This document shows, one piece after another, positions 35,216 through 48,900 of a stretch of DNA of 64,000 nt. This stretch comes from Trichobilharzia szidati (lineage: Eukaryota > Platyhelminthes > Trematoda > Strigeidida > Schistosomatidae). The notes under the pieces are model-generated. The model ran no database searches. It saw only the letters and a program-made list of their open reading frames with translations, and was not told where the DNA came from. The stretch lies in contig OX235277.1 of assembly GCA_944472155.2 (NCBI GenBank), positions 22,268,804-22,332,803 on the forward strand. Direction: 5' to 3'. Every line of letters begins with the position of its first letter. The stretch's first letter is position 1. Position numbers and translations under genes: made by a program.

Positions 35216-38200
35216 CTTGATAAATTAATTCCACTAGCTTGCGCACATAGTCCTTCACTCATTGACATCCATTTCTTGTTTTCTCTGATTTCCATTACTT
35301 TTATTGAAAAGTCAATAGGGAAATCTTTGAAATTCCGAGAGAGCTCATAAACTCCATGATTCCATATTAGTTTGTTTAGTGAATGTATCGCACAGTGAAA
35401 CAGCATTATTTAATGGATGACACTTCGAACACAATTTAATGTTCAATATTATATCAGTTATGATAACATCACTTCGAAACTTTAGTTTTCTCTAGTCCTC
35501 AAGGACACCAGCTATTCAGAATGTAACTGAAAAAAGTCTAAGCTCGTTTTCATCTCATCCATGTGGTTGAATACTAGACAAATACAAACTGAACTGCATT
35601 GGATTGCAAAACGTTGTGGATTTTATGTGTCAACTTCATGTGCACGTTGTAAACTCTTTGATAAATTCCTCTTATTACTGTTCACATTTTTCATGACATT
35701 TATGTTATTCTCAAGAGGGAGAATTATGGTTTCATATTTAAGATGAGATGAATAGAAGTTGAATTTAATTTACACCTCAGGTGAAATTATATGTTCATCA
35801 ATATCGTGCTTTCATAGGATATTGCCAACCCAGAATAACAAATGATTATTTTGATTCTATTCAGCAGAAGTTTTATCTGAGGACGAATATTCAAGAAAAT
35901 CACTTTGGTTGGAATGAGCAGCCCGATGCATTCACAAACTGCAATGAAACAGTAGTTAATTATCCTTAGTATGGAAGAAGATTCCAGAGATTGTGATAGT
36001 TGATCTAAAACACATCACTTGTTGACCATTGACAAGGTTTTGTATTAATATAGAAAAACGCATTTATAAGTGATTACAAATCGATTAGGTGAGAAGAGAT
36101 GAGTCAATCAGCTATTATTATGGTCTTCCACTGCATATATTACATTCAACATTTTATACCAGCATACATGTGCGGACATGAATACATAGGGTGGAGTTGT
36201 CACACTTTGTACGTGAAGGTGAAATGACAGACACATCAACTACAAAACATTCATAAGACAGATAGGCGTATAGAACATAATCTGATGGAATAACTACTAG
36301 TAAATTTAAGTTATTGATTGGTTTGCATAAACCGTTTCTTGTGAAGGTTACCCTACACGAGAAGCATGTGTGCGGTATTATCAATAAGACTAGTGTCAAC
36401 TATTATCCTCATTACTCATAAATACTTCATTATTTTGTAGATTTCATTTAAACTATCGTTTCTCCCTTTTGCGAGATGCAGATATTTCAAAGAAATGAAT
36501 GCGCACATTAAACTGTTATTTACTGGCCATTTTGGATTACAAATAAAGAACCATTCACGTCAATCAGTTTACTACTCCATCAGAATGATTATCATCATAT
36601 ATGAATCACATTTCATGATAGAAAGTACAGGAAAGGCAGCATACCAGTCTATGTTGCATTGTTTTCTCTAAGCTGTAAAAAATATCAAGAAATATTTGCT
36701 AAGAAAATTTACATCTACTCTTGTTCTACGCTGACTTTATCGTAAAGAGCTTTCTATCGTATATTCATTCATGAACTTTTCTCATCTTGAACATACCAAA
36801 GCTGATATATTTGGAAGAGCTTAGTGTACATTTTGAATTTCAGGATTCTGAAAACTTGACTGAACAAGAGAACGAGTGTCTGAATTCAAACAAACATCTA
36901 GAGTATAGAAATGCCACGCTCAGTCTGTTCACATTGTCACTTATTAACCCATTTCTCTAACAGTGTAATCCTGCATTCCCTATAGTGAAACAGAATGAGC
37001 AGCAGCATAATGCATATAAGCATGTAGCAGGCAGTAAGATACACACCTGATTACACATTTTGAGTGAAACATTGTTCATGCCATGTTTTCTGTACAAATA
37101 CTTACTCGTTCAACATGATACACATTTGTTATCAAGTTGCAGGAACCATTACACTTCCCAACGCGAAAAGTAATTTGGACGTCAAAATTTACATTAGTTC
37201 TGAAATCGAAGTAACCTGCACATTCTCTTGTCGAATATATTAACCCTCAAGAAATTTCAATTTGACATGTATAGCATAGTTATTCAGATATGCGTCAGTC
37301 TTAGGTATTATGATAGCCTCCAGCACCATAAAAATGTTTTCATTGGTTACACATCGGAAGTTAATACTACAATACTGTTATGAATATAGTTCAACTGTTC
37401 CACTATCTGGCAAGATAATACAAAACTGCATCGTATTTGAGTTTTATAAGTAACACACATGGGATGAATCAAGGCGACTTCAAGTTTTGATCGAATGAGG
37501 AAAATCCAAACAATCTCACGAACGTTCCTATCCTAGTCTACTGTTGATCCAGTCTAATAAGTCTCTCAAATAGAAATGATACCACAAGAATGCGATCACA
37601 CTGTCCACCAGTTAAAATAATACGAAACCACGATTTAAGTGTTAAAGTAATATTTCTCAGATACACCCAGGCTTAGGTGTATATCTGGTATAGTAGAGTG
37701 TCTGAATTTTTCCCAAATTAAATAAATAGTCATATCTAAGCTCACTGCCTTTGAACTCAATGACATATATTCTATTATTGATGCCTACAAACATGCAAAA
37801 CTAAACGTGGGCATTAATGATCACCCTGTTGTACGTTTTTGATGGGCTGAACTAAATTTCACTTCGGGGTGGTACTGTATTGTCGTGATGTTTGTTACTT
37901 CAGGTCTACTTCTATAGAAATGAATTCTTCTGAGTAAAACATTTTACCATTTCCAGAAATAACGTGTCGCAATGACCAGTGGAACCCCTTTACACGGTAT
38001 TTTGTTTATCTATGAGATAATGTTAACTGCAGTGTCCTTAGGTTTCATCACATTATGAAAGAGTCAGATTGTATGTAATTGGTATTTATAGTACGAAGGG
38101 AATAATTCTAAGTTATTCACAAATAACTATGAAAGGAATAACAGCACTTGTAGGAAACATGATATGAATCCAGCTGGTTCACTCTCCTGTAACTCTGGCA

Positions 38201-40085
38201 TGAATTTATAATATTTTTAAAATCTAAACAAGAAGCATTGTAGCAGAATTAACGATGACATTTTATTTCACTGTTTCTTTTATCAACTGCATAAAGCCAT
38301 GCACCATTTTAAGATGTATATGGATATATTCATTTTACATATTAGATTTGATGACATTATTGTCATGTGAATAAGCAGCATTATGGGAAGAAATACGAGT
38401 TGTTGTTGCTATTTCTTCACGAGATAATGATGTCTCACAAGCTCATAATTAACAAGCATACAATTTGAGTATTTATGTTTCATGTTTTCGAGAGGGAAAA
38501 CACTGAAATTTAATTACGTTATCTTATCTTGCTCAATTCATCTTTCTGGATTTAGCCAGGTTCATCATGGTAAACATTTGCATGAAATTTGCCTCATTCA
38601 AGATGGCAGCGCCTTTCAAATTTAGGTATCACTGTGCGAAATAACACTATTGAGAATGTCAAATACTTGAATTAAATGCTAACTGCATTTGATGAAAAGA
38701 AACAGCAGGCCTGATCACCTTTAATCCTTGTTGTCCTTCAAATGCAAAGTGCATATGAACACGTGAGGATTATAATTTTAGAAAAATAGAGATTTGTGGC
38801 TCATTATGGAGATCGTAACCGTTCGATGCCGCCTGACATCTCATTTCGGAACTTCAATATTTCGTTGCTGGTTTGCATGACATTTTCATCAGTGGCTTCA
38901 TCAACTATTTTACTAATGAAAGCTCAGGAAGCAGAATTATTTTCAAAGCCGGTATCATTTTAAACATTGATAAAACTATGCTTTGCAGTGAAATTAACAT
39001 TATATGTAACAAAATTTATCAATCGTTTAAAGAATAATGATCAAAGGAATTGTGTAACGATTAGTGATTTGAACCTAATCGAAAAAAATTTGGGAAAATG
39101 GTTCATAGATATGGAATTCTTCGACAAAATGAATTCCCAAACAATATAAGTCCATTTCGACATTCATTTATGTAGTGTATTGGTCGCGTTGATGTCTTCG
39201 TAATTTGCAGAATATTTTCCTTTGTATTTTAGATTGCAATATATAGAAAATTTTGGAATAAAGCTACATTTAATCTTTTAACCTTATAAATAAATAGTAG
39301 TTGACTACAGTAATATATCCTGACTGAATTAACATGTTACTATCGCCTTTACCTCTCTATCAACAGTTCCTGTCAAAATCCTAACTTGAAATTTTGATTT
39401 CATTTATCTGAATAATGTCTTATTGAAATAAACGCAAATTATGCTTATCACTAAATGTACACCCTTTCTGATGGAATAGCAAGTCTAATCTAACTGTTAC
39501 ACGGATTTCACCTGCCAGTTATTACTGAATTGATTGCAGTTTAAATTTGCTAAAGAGGAGACGATTTCCATGCAATGTTAAAAGAAAACCAATTGGGGGC
39601 TCGGTTTTCACGAATCTTTCTTATTTGTTGGAAGTCGAATTATACACTGAAGTGATTACTGTGATGACAGGCCTAGCGTTGAACTTTAAGCAGGAAACAT
39701 AGTGCAAATCCCAGAATTCTACTTCAGTATGGATAAATGAAATAAGAATTTTCTACCTGATTGTTCTATTCGAAACGTCTGATGATTCTACTTGTTTCCA
39801 TGGAAAACCCTGCTGGAAGTAGAAATCGATGCTTATTCTCACTTAACAAAGGTCAGTTGAATATGTCTGCATCGTGATACACATAGTGGCCTCCATTGTA
39901 GCCTAGTGCTGTCTTCCTGAGGCTTTATTCTGATAAACTTACCATAAATAGGTTGATTTATGTGACTGCATACCGTTCAAATCAAATACTGGTGCTCGCT
40001 ATTCAAAACAAAATGATTTAATACCGCGCAGCTCGTTTTTGTGATTGAATGCTAAATCATCAGTGAATAACTTTAATTCACTTAC
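35216..40085. other. Intron-like stretch without recognised genes
   Basis: The plus-strand open frames at 35561-35969 and 38967-39149 lack recognisable domains. One weak minus-strand candidate exon lies at 38121-38126 (TTATTT, fine acceptor ATTCCTTTCATAG, poor donor GTGAATAA). A short imperfect hairpin lies at 37658-37687. Confidence 0.3.
37658..37687. repeat. Short imperfect inverted repeat
   Basis: CAGATACACC and GGTGTATATCTG pair with a two-base bulge around an 8-base loop. No element boundary or gene end is evident beside it. Confidence 0.5.
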
Positions 40086-40094
40086 CTGAGAGGG
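40086..40094 (-). CDS. Gene B candidate micro-exon, 9 nt
   Basis: The acceptor CGAAATGATTCAG, the 9 nt CCCTCTCAG and a near-perfect donor CAG/GTAAGTG. Phase 1 reads P-L-S after a C. Isolated: the nearest good candidates are about 5 kb to the left and 15 kb to the right. Confidence 0.5.
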
Positions 40095-42544
40095 CTGAAT
40101 CATTTCGAATTACACGAGATCTAGCAGAACAAACTGTGTGCAGAGCTTGCCAAAATTCGTTTGGAAGTTGCACTTTGAATAAATTGAGTATGGATAGAAA
40201 GTAATTCCTCAAAATAGAAACTCTCAATTCGTGAGTGTATATTTGTATGAAGACGAAATCACAGCATTCCCAGAGAATGATTTTGTTTTCGGAATGTTTA
40301 AGGCTTAAGTCTAAATAATTGCAATTAACAAATGTATTCTGTGTTCCACGTAGTAGTCGTGTTTTGCGCACCACAACTCCTGTAAAGTGTCTTGCGAAGA
40401 TAAGATCCCTAATGAAGAGAATTTGAAATTTTTTATCTTGACGAAAAAGATTGGCTATCTCAGTAGCTACATAACGAATAGCAGGAGACTAGCAAGAAGT
40501 ATTCGAAAAATATTCTGCTCAACAAAACGAATTTTGTCGTTTCCTAGACAGCGAATTGTTGAGAATGAAATGAAGGAAAACTAAGACAATTTAACCACAT
40601 CTTTTCGTATCAATCAATTCAACTGCTCCTCAACATACAGCTTAGCCAGTGTGCTGATGAATATTTCACATCGTGGTTTGTTAGAAGAGCATGCAGAACT
40701 CATCCGATGTTTTATTTTGTTGCACTAATTGAGACAAACGGTAGCAATCATAGTCATTCTTCGCATCCTATCAAGCCTGCACATATGTGAGACAGCCGCT
40801 ATTTGAACTATTGGGACTAAACTATGCATTCAGTAGCTTTTACAGGCATTCGCCCACATTTGGATAGTTTAGGTCTTCTTAAGTGAACACACCACCATGC
40901 ACTTTTTGATCTGCCTGTATGTCTTTCTAATATTTATTCCTAAATGCATGGTAATTGTAGTGAGGCCTGTTGAAATCTAACTGAAAACTAGTTTTGTTCG
41001 CTTATATATTTTGTTACTCAATTTACTGTCGGAATACTTAACATTTTATTGAAGATTCAGAATGATTTTGTGATTATAAGAGGACAAAAGCCATGAAGAT
41101 GAATTGTGGGATTTTGCAATACTAGATTTTATTTGAACTTTGGAAATAAATTTCAAAGAAGTTTCAGCCATAGTCAGGGGGAATTGACTAGAATCACTGG
41201 AAAGAGAACAGAAATACATAAAACGTGCTGGTGGCTTACTCATTTTGCTGGAGCTTAGCGTGAGAATGAATGCATCAGAGATCTGCCAAATTTTTCTTGA
41301 GCTTGAGAGTTTGGACCCGAATTACCTCTGCTTTATACAGTAGGAGAATAACTAGACCATTAGAAATATCCGATGCGATGCAATGAATCATATCAAATGC
41401 TTTTGTTTTGTCCACTTAATGGACACTGTCAACCGAATTCGACAAAAACAGAGCTTCAAATGGTTTTTATTCGACATTTGCCACATCACAATGGGTGCTC
41501 AGTAACCGGCTATTTAGGCGATATTTGTGAGCTTCATCTATGCAATCTGCTTTATAGATTGCCAAATCTTCGCGAGTCCGAAATTGCACTTCAGCAATAC
41601 CAAAAGACCTTGTTGCACTACTGAATCGTTCGTTGAAGTCAATAATAATAACTTGTATCAAAAAGTCAAAAATTTATTGACAATGCCAAATCGAACGATG
41701 AAAGAAACTAAAGAAAGTGAGTAAAATCCGCTAAATGGTCGTTACGCTAAACATACCGATGAGATAGACGCATGTAAACGAGTATTTAACAGTTATTATC
41801 CAACTAACAATCTCCAACGAACGAGGCAAGCACATTTTTGTATGAATCAAGTGAATGACAATGCATCACTTCATGAATTCAAGCTTCATTTGTGGCGGCC
41901 ATGTATTAATACTTGACGGAGTCAGAAATGACTAAATATTTGACACTAAACAATCGCTGAAAAGTTCGCTAGTATGTCCTTAAGTCTGTGTGTTGACGAG
42001 TACATTTAAGTTAGCAAATGATATTTTTCAGACACTTTCTTCGCATCCTCCGATTATGTGTCCAAATAAGATAAGAAATACGTGTTACTAACAATGTTGA
42101 CGAAAAGAGATGAACACTCTCAGGTCAACAATAGTCTCATTTTAATTCCTCTGAAAATGAATGACACTGGGAAACTCCAGCTTATATTATGATGAAACAT
42201 ATCATGGAAACTAAAAGCATTAGAAATATATGTTTAAGTTTTTCAATGCCTCAAGCACGAATAGAAGTGAGGCGAATGCTTGATTCGAAAAGTGAAATGA
42301 TTGTCACTGAGGAAGAAGTATGTTATTGAATATATTGAATAAACCAGTTCAAAATCAATGCAGGGGAGTTATCCGTTTCATCAACAATCCTGAATCCGCT
42401 TCTCAAGTTTGACCACTAACTGTTATCAGTTAGAGAGCCAAGAAGTACTGAGTAGCTGTTTCGTACTAGTTTTGGACTCATCGACAGAACGCACTTATCG
42501 GGTTACGAACGCAGGACATTCCCGTTACAAGGCAAGTTAGTAGA

Positions 42545-42605
42545 CCATTCGGTGATTAGGACATGACACAGTCGTCAGCCGTGAATTCCGATCCCTACCA
42601 TTTCG
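42545..42605 (+). mobile_element. Possible degenerate tRNA-like repeat
   Basis: TTCGGTGATTAGGAC and GAATTCCGATCCCTACC are spaced like box A and box B of the tRNA-like repeats at 19.5 and 61.7 kb. The match is loose. It sits in a locally GC-richer island at about 42480-42720. Confidence 0.3.
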
Positions 42606-42799
42606 TGATTTTAGCGCGATCACCTTTTAATGTCATCGGCGAGCATTTCCCTTCAGTCCCCACAGGATGGACCTCACTGGTTACGTAATCGCACTAGAAC
42701 TCTAGGAAAATCAAACCTGTAGTCAGTCACTAGCGAGCAACAGATTATTTTCCAGGATTCCAAAAACCAGACAAATTAGCTATCCAGTGCTCATTGGTT

Positions 42800-43260
42800 T
42801 TCACTGGTTATCCCTCTGATTGATATCAATCCGTGGTCAAAATTGAAAACCAAATAAAATGCTTAGAAATCAACACTTGAAAAATCCTAAATCTACCAGA
42901 TATAAGAAAATATTCAGATATATTTCGGGTAGGTTTATGAGTAACGATCAAATAACAGACAGATGCTTCGCTTTAGCATCACTGTACCGTTGCTGAATTA
43001 AGTTTCTAAATGATTACGTTAGCGAAGTTAGCAGTAAACAGTATTGCATTTGAATAAACATGCACACAAAAATTAAAAAATTCAATTGGATTTATAAAAT
43101 AAATAATTCATCGGACATTCACGAATCTAATGTGGTGAATCACATTACTGTATCACTAAAAAAACACAGAGTAAATTAATTGATAAAATGACTGTAATTT
43201 ATCTATTATAAAACAATTATGAGAGGAGATGCAACCTAAAGTTTGCATATAATCGTTATA
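42800..43260. repeat. Diverged tandem duplication, copy 1
   Basis: It starts CCCTCTGATTGATATCAATC with GGTCAAAATTGA, then TGCTTCGCTTTAGC and AATGACTGTAATTTATC. The same landmarks follow in order in the second copy about 830 bases on. Confidence 0.5.
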
Positions 43261-43629
43261 CTACTTGTAAGTAGTTCAAAAATTATTATCAAGAATCTCG
43301 TGGAATCTCTCGGCGTCAATAATTTCAGTACGCGAAACGTACCAAAAAAATAGATTTCCAACTCACTTTTCACAACTCCCACAATGAACCAACAATGAAA
43401 AGCCTATGACGCCGTCATGGAGAAGAAACTTTCGGTGCGAGTATTCAGCAGCTTTAGAAGCCTATCTCAGAGTGATTCAACTGTATTAATTTTAATATAA
43501 CACAACCTAGAAATCAAGCGACACTACAATTTCTCCAGGTCCGTGAATGACCAAAGTGCCCAACGCATAGTCTGAAGATTTTGATAATGCCATAGGCATA
43601 TGCTGCTGATAAATCCAAAACAATTTTCT

Positions 43630-44050
43630 GCTATTCCCTCGATTGATATCAGTCGGTGATCAAAACTGACACAATCAGCAAAACACCAAATTTTTATTTT
43701 AAAATGATATTCTATTGCTTGAAACATTGTTAAAAATACTCAGATAGGACGTTATCAGATTGATTCTCCTCACATGGTGCATGACCTGCGCCCTATTCAA
43801 ATATTTATACACAAATCAGAAATTATCATGCCATGGCTCATAAAATGTCACAGATATTTATTTCCGTGCTTCGCTTCATTCGAAGGGTGATTTCTCGTGA
43901 CAATTGTAGCATATTGTATTTCAAATTAGCGGAACACTTGCAATAGTGTCTACATCTCTGAGGTGAGGCATATTTGTGATAAGTGAAATAAGATGCTTAC
44001 AAAGTGACTGTAATTTATCGATATAATTTTGATGAATGAAGACTAATAAT
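43630..44050. repeat. Diverged tandem duplication, copy 2
   Basis: It contains CCCTCGATTGATATCAGTC with TGATCAAAACTGA, then TGCTTCGCTTCATTC and AGTGACTGTAATTTATC. A 9-nt candidate exon at 43367-43375 (TTGTGAAAA, donor GTGAGTTGG, mediocre acceptor) lies between the copies. Confidence 0.5.
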
Positions 44051-45139
44051 TTGATTGGAACGTAAACCTCATTTCATCCACGAGTAAACATATCATGTTT
44101 GCAGTGGAAACAAACAGTACAAAGCTTGACTGAATGATAGTGGTGAAATTCGCCACAGAGATAAACAAATTCACACAATGGATGCACATGCAAAAAGAGT
44201 TCATAGTTGATATCTACCCATAATTTTTTGTGGACAATGTATTATGAGAACAGAGCGAAAAGCTACCCCTAGCATCTTAAAATCAAAAATATTGGACTCC
44301 CACGATAAATCCTACATTGATTTATGCTACATTGTCACTTCTGCTAATTTGATTCATTTAATTTTTGGTTTTGGGAATTTTATTTCTTTTCTGTTTGAGA
44401 GAATCACCGAGGCTTACTTTCTAATATTATATGGAATATTTTTATATCCATTTCCAGTTATTCCATTGTAAAATAAGCGCTTTCATGTAAGTCAAATAAT
44501 GAAGTGTATTCATTAAATTCAATAACTTGTCTTGTTGAATACATTCTATATAAGCTGACTCCGTCACGTTGTAAGACAACGATTTTACCTCAGGTCAACT
44601 GGAAGAGGTTCCACACAATGTCGCACTCACTTTGTTGTATTTCCGAGAACTATCAGCATTACATGATTCTTCTGAAATTGAAAAGACGAGTCGTTTTACC
44701 CATCTGAAGATGATTCCGAATAGATAAACGTTATGATTCACTTTAAGCTTTCTACATTCAATAGTACTGCCTTCATTCTGAAAATATTAACACATATTAC
44801 AGAATTTTTATGTTATCTTTGACTTCTAAATTTGCGGAAACTTCAATTGGAGCAGCAATCCAAAGAACGACATTGGGTGTATTTTCGGTCGAACAGGTAA
44901 ATGCTAGAAGTTTTTGTGATGAAAGACTTCCTCCGAATGCGTGTGCATTCACAATCATTTTCAAGGACGTGAAAATTTGTTTAAACAAACCACAATTGAC
45001 TGACTTTGACTTATTTTGCTCTGTGGATAAATAGATCGTCGAATGATTTTAGCAAGACACCACGACAGATGGTCACGTTCTGCGAATTCACGCAGAATAT
45101 TCGATGGTGAATTTAAGAGAATAAGAGCTTGTGGCGTTC

Positions 45140-45500
45140 GCATGTTTTCCAGCTTTATGACAGACTGCTATGTGAATCAGACGAATGGCAGTTTTACACA
45201 GAAAACTGTCTTAAGGGAACTCCTTAAGATGTTGCAGTTAACTACGCCTTTCGATTAATTCAACTAAACTATTAGTAATTGAGTTCTTCAATTGTCTGAG
45301 TAAAATTTCACAATGAGATAAAATACAAATGAGGTTATTAGAAACTATTAAACTGGTAAGTTCACGACTGAATCTGAAGAAGAAATCTTTCAAGACAGAG
45401 TGTAACTTATTTGAAATTAATTTGTGAAACGAAAGCATTCCGTCATTATTTGAATCTGCTTTCCAAAACTCCTTAATCTTATGCAGCTCACGAATGTTTC
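45140..45500. repeat. Tandem duplication, copy 1
   Basis: Landmarks shared with copy 2 about 520 bases on: GACAGACTGCTATGTGAATC, ACTACGC, TTAATTCAACT, TTGTCTG, AGATAA and TGAATCTGAAGA. No good micro-exon is seen in either copy. Confidence 0.7.
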
Positions 45501-45639
45501 GTTCTGTGAAAACGTCACAGCTTCTTTGAGCGAACACCAAGATGTAAACTTAATCGATAGCAAGAAGCCTTTCTTATAAATGTGGTGACTATTATGAATT
45601 CAGTTGTTAGAATAGTAATGGTAACTTCCAAGTGCCATG

Positions 45640-45990
45640 TGGTCTAGCTTTTGGCTCAATCATGTAGTTCAGATTTAATGATAGACTGCCATGTGAATCA
45701 TTTGAACGGAGCTTTAGACAGCAAAATGGTAATTTGATACAATTTCTCTGAGATTTCGCAGTTTACTACGCTCTTAAATTAATTCAACTTTACCGATTGA
45801 TAATTCGATTCTTCGCTTGTCTGTATAAAGTTTCACACTGAGATAATATTCAACTTAGATTCATAGAAATTATTGAAATGTTTGGTGCCTGCATGAATCT
45901 GAAGACGAGATCATACAAGACCTTGATTTTACTCGAATTTATTTGAAATGAGGGAAACAGAGAAACAACCGTTGAAGCTTTGCTAATAGA
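45640..45990. repeat. Tandem duplication, copy 2
   Basis: GATAGACTGCCATGTGAATC, ACTACGC, TTAATTCAACT, TTGTCTG, AGATAA and TGAATCTGAAGA occur in the same order as in copy 1. Confidence 0.7.
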
Positions 45991-48900
45991 AAATGCGTGC
46001 AATATCAGTCATAGAACATTTTCACATTCGACATTATCACATTCGAAAGTCTCAATTATTTTATTAACGTAACGCTACTCATTTCTTAACGTCTAAAAAT
46101 TTATGCTCACAAATGAGGAAATTTTCGTTGCGAAATCCTATCATCTGTTCAATCCTTTGTACTTATTGATACCATTTACTGATTCATATTTCTGATCAGT
46201 TCATACTTCTTAGCAATCTTAACCAATAGTCTCACAGTGCAACAGATCACTGACTGGTTAATTTCAATTTTGTAAGCCATATGTAATTATGATTGTAAAG
46301 GAATAAAAATGAACCCGTCGGGATGATAATTTTCACTGTAAAAATTTGTTGAATGTCTGTACGCAGATCATTTATTTGACCTTATTCGAGTAACTTTCGA
46401 GATCTAAGTGTAAAGTTGCCAAATACGTATAAGCGCACAAAGTATGTCCTAAAATGTATGTTGACATATGTAATATCGGAACATATACTGTTATTTTGTA
46501 GATATGTGTATATATAAATTCAAACAGCTTCACAACTCCCACATGAACTGCATGTGCATAATTCATAACTTATAATGAGACAACAAATATTTCAGATCTC
46601 TTTTAAGATTTTATGGTGAGCAGAATAATGTCAGCGTATTCGTAATAATTCAGTGTGAGTTAATACTACGCAGAGCTGTTGTACATTCTATGTTCGTGTC
46701 AAGTACGTTATTCATAAATGGGGTATTCATTCGCACGAAATTCGGTAAGTTTTGGAATACATCAATTTGATATTATTACTGATCTAATTTCTTTATATTT
46801 CAAATAATTTGCATCATAATATCAACTGCCTCTGCATTTCGAGTAAATCCAATCACATTAATGCATTTCGCTCTATCACATCCGTACTGTTGTGAAGGAG
46901 AAAATTCTCTAAGAATCATCACATCACTGTACCACGAGAATATAATAATTTTTTGAAATGGCTTTCGGTTTAACATCGTATGCACCAGAAATTACAATTT
47001 TTGCTAGTCGAGTTTCAGTATATAGAGAAGACCTCACTGAATTGTTGAATGTTATGCAACAATTAACGAAGTATATTTTATCACTGAAACAGCCCAATTA
47101 AATGAGAGCAATACAGAGCCCATATCCCAGCTATCTTTATCCCATACAAAATAATATGAAATGTCAGAATCTCTCATGTTACGTTCACAATATCATTTCG
47201 TCGATGGCCTCAATGAGTTTGATTTTTCCACCAATAGAGAATTCATTGGAATTCCAAGTTTCTTAATATAGGTTAAACAGAACCAATAGAATAATTTAGA
47301 ATATCAGTATTCAACATACATCCGTATGTCCATGTAATGGCGTATTGTACGTTCATACGTGTGTGTTTTGTTCAGGCATTTTCAATTTTTGTGACTGCAC
47401 AAGTCTGAATCTCTCAACAGTGATGCTTAATCCAGGTTTGAAACCACTCTGAACAACATGATGTTTCATCAAAAAGAGAAATAATCATCATTTCTGATGA
47501 AATTAACTTTTTACCCTCTGTCTTTTATGAGTATTATTTTATCACGTTCCATTGAGGCAGCTGCTAAAATCACTGAACAATCTGCTCTGTCAAAGAGGAT
47601 AATGACTCAAATTTCTTTGACTCTACTTTTTCAAACATTATCTACTTTCTTGATGATCAATCTGTACTCACGCACATTTTCGAAACTCTTCTTTCAAGAG
47701 TTGGCTTAGCTGAAAGTCGAAGCCTATTCTGAACTGAAGTTAAACGTCGCTAAATTGTATACAGTAGATTACTGTCTTACTTAGAAATTCTGCAAATGTA
47801 AACGTTTAACCGACACTGAAATTTCTTGACCATTTGCAAACATCTTCAGAATAAAGCTGTCAATAATATATTATTTATTCCAGCTCACTTACTGCTAATT
47901 CCATATATCTGTATGTATACGACATTCTGTTCAAATGGTGTGTCTCACCTCATCACTTTCAGATTTTTCGTACATTGGTAGAACCAAGTAAACATGAGAT
48001 TGATTGAGATGCTTTTTTATTCTATTTATCAATTGATATAAAAGTTATTCCATAACACAACATTAAGTTACTGAGTTTGCTGGATACACCCCTTTATTTG
48101 ATTCATATCAAAATAGTAAATTCTACAATGAGGTGACTTCAGAGACATAAATTTACTCCACAGAGTTTTACAAAGTTATCTCTAGATGATTTAATATCTT
48201 ATATACTGCTTATTTTAGCATCTAATGTTATGAGACAGAAAAGAAATAAAAAACTGATGTTGAGAATAAAACAGTTTTAGAAACGTAGACAGAAATATTG
48301 AAATCGACTGAGCTGACTTTGTGACAGCAGTAAAAAAACAAAACTTTTGTTCAATGGTATTGATATTGATTTGAAAACGCTAGATTGAGCATATCTAGTA
48401 GATATGTATTTTTCAAATACAATTTAAGAATGAGTAAACCATGACAGTAGTTTCAGCAGTTACTTAAAATGTCTACTGGTATGACAGAGAATAATAACAG
48501 CACATAGTGGCAATATTCGTCAGTCAGTCCTTTGACAGGCTGTTAATGTTTTAATCATTGAAAATTTAAATCAATTAAAATTGAATAATTCATGTCACAG
48601 TATAAAAGAACACTGGTGAAATCCACAGAATGTTTAATATTTGATGAATGAATATGTTTTCATTGTCAAAGTAATCAACTTATACATCGCTATGCAGATA
48701 GTGGCATAACCGACACCAAGATGAGCCTACAACAAGTTCTCTAGTTCCCAGCAATAGTGTATCATAAAAACTTCCTCCCGAAACTCAAAAGAGTGTTTGG
48801 TTTCTGTAGATACATGTGAACTGAAGTATCCTTACCTAAAGTATGGCAACATTTTATAAACAAACATGCGAAAGAATTTCAGCGTTGTCTGCGTTCAGAT

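Noticed and set aside
44810..45034. Plus-strand 74-codon frame at 44810
   Set aside because: Balanced composition made it look possible, but there is no recognisable motif, no splice context and no copy elsewhere in the window.
47497..47709. Plus-strand frame beginning MKLTFYPLSFMSIIL as a signal-peptide exon
   Set aside because: The hydrophobic start is broken by an early arginine/glutamate stretch, there is no donor at a suitable place and no micro-exons follow on that strand.
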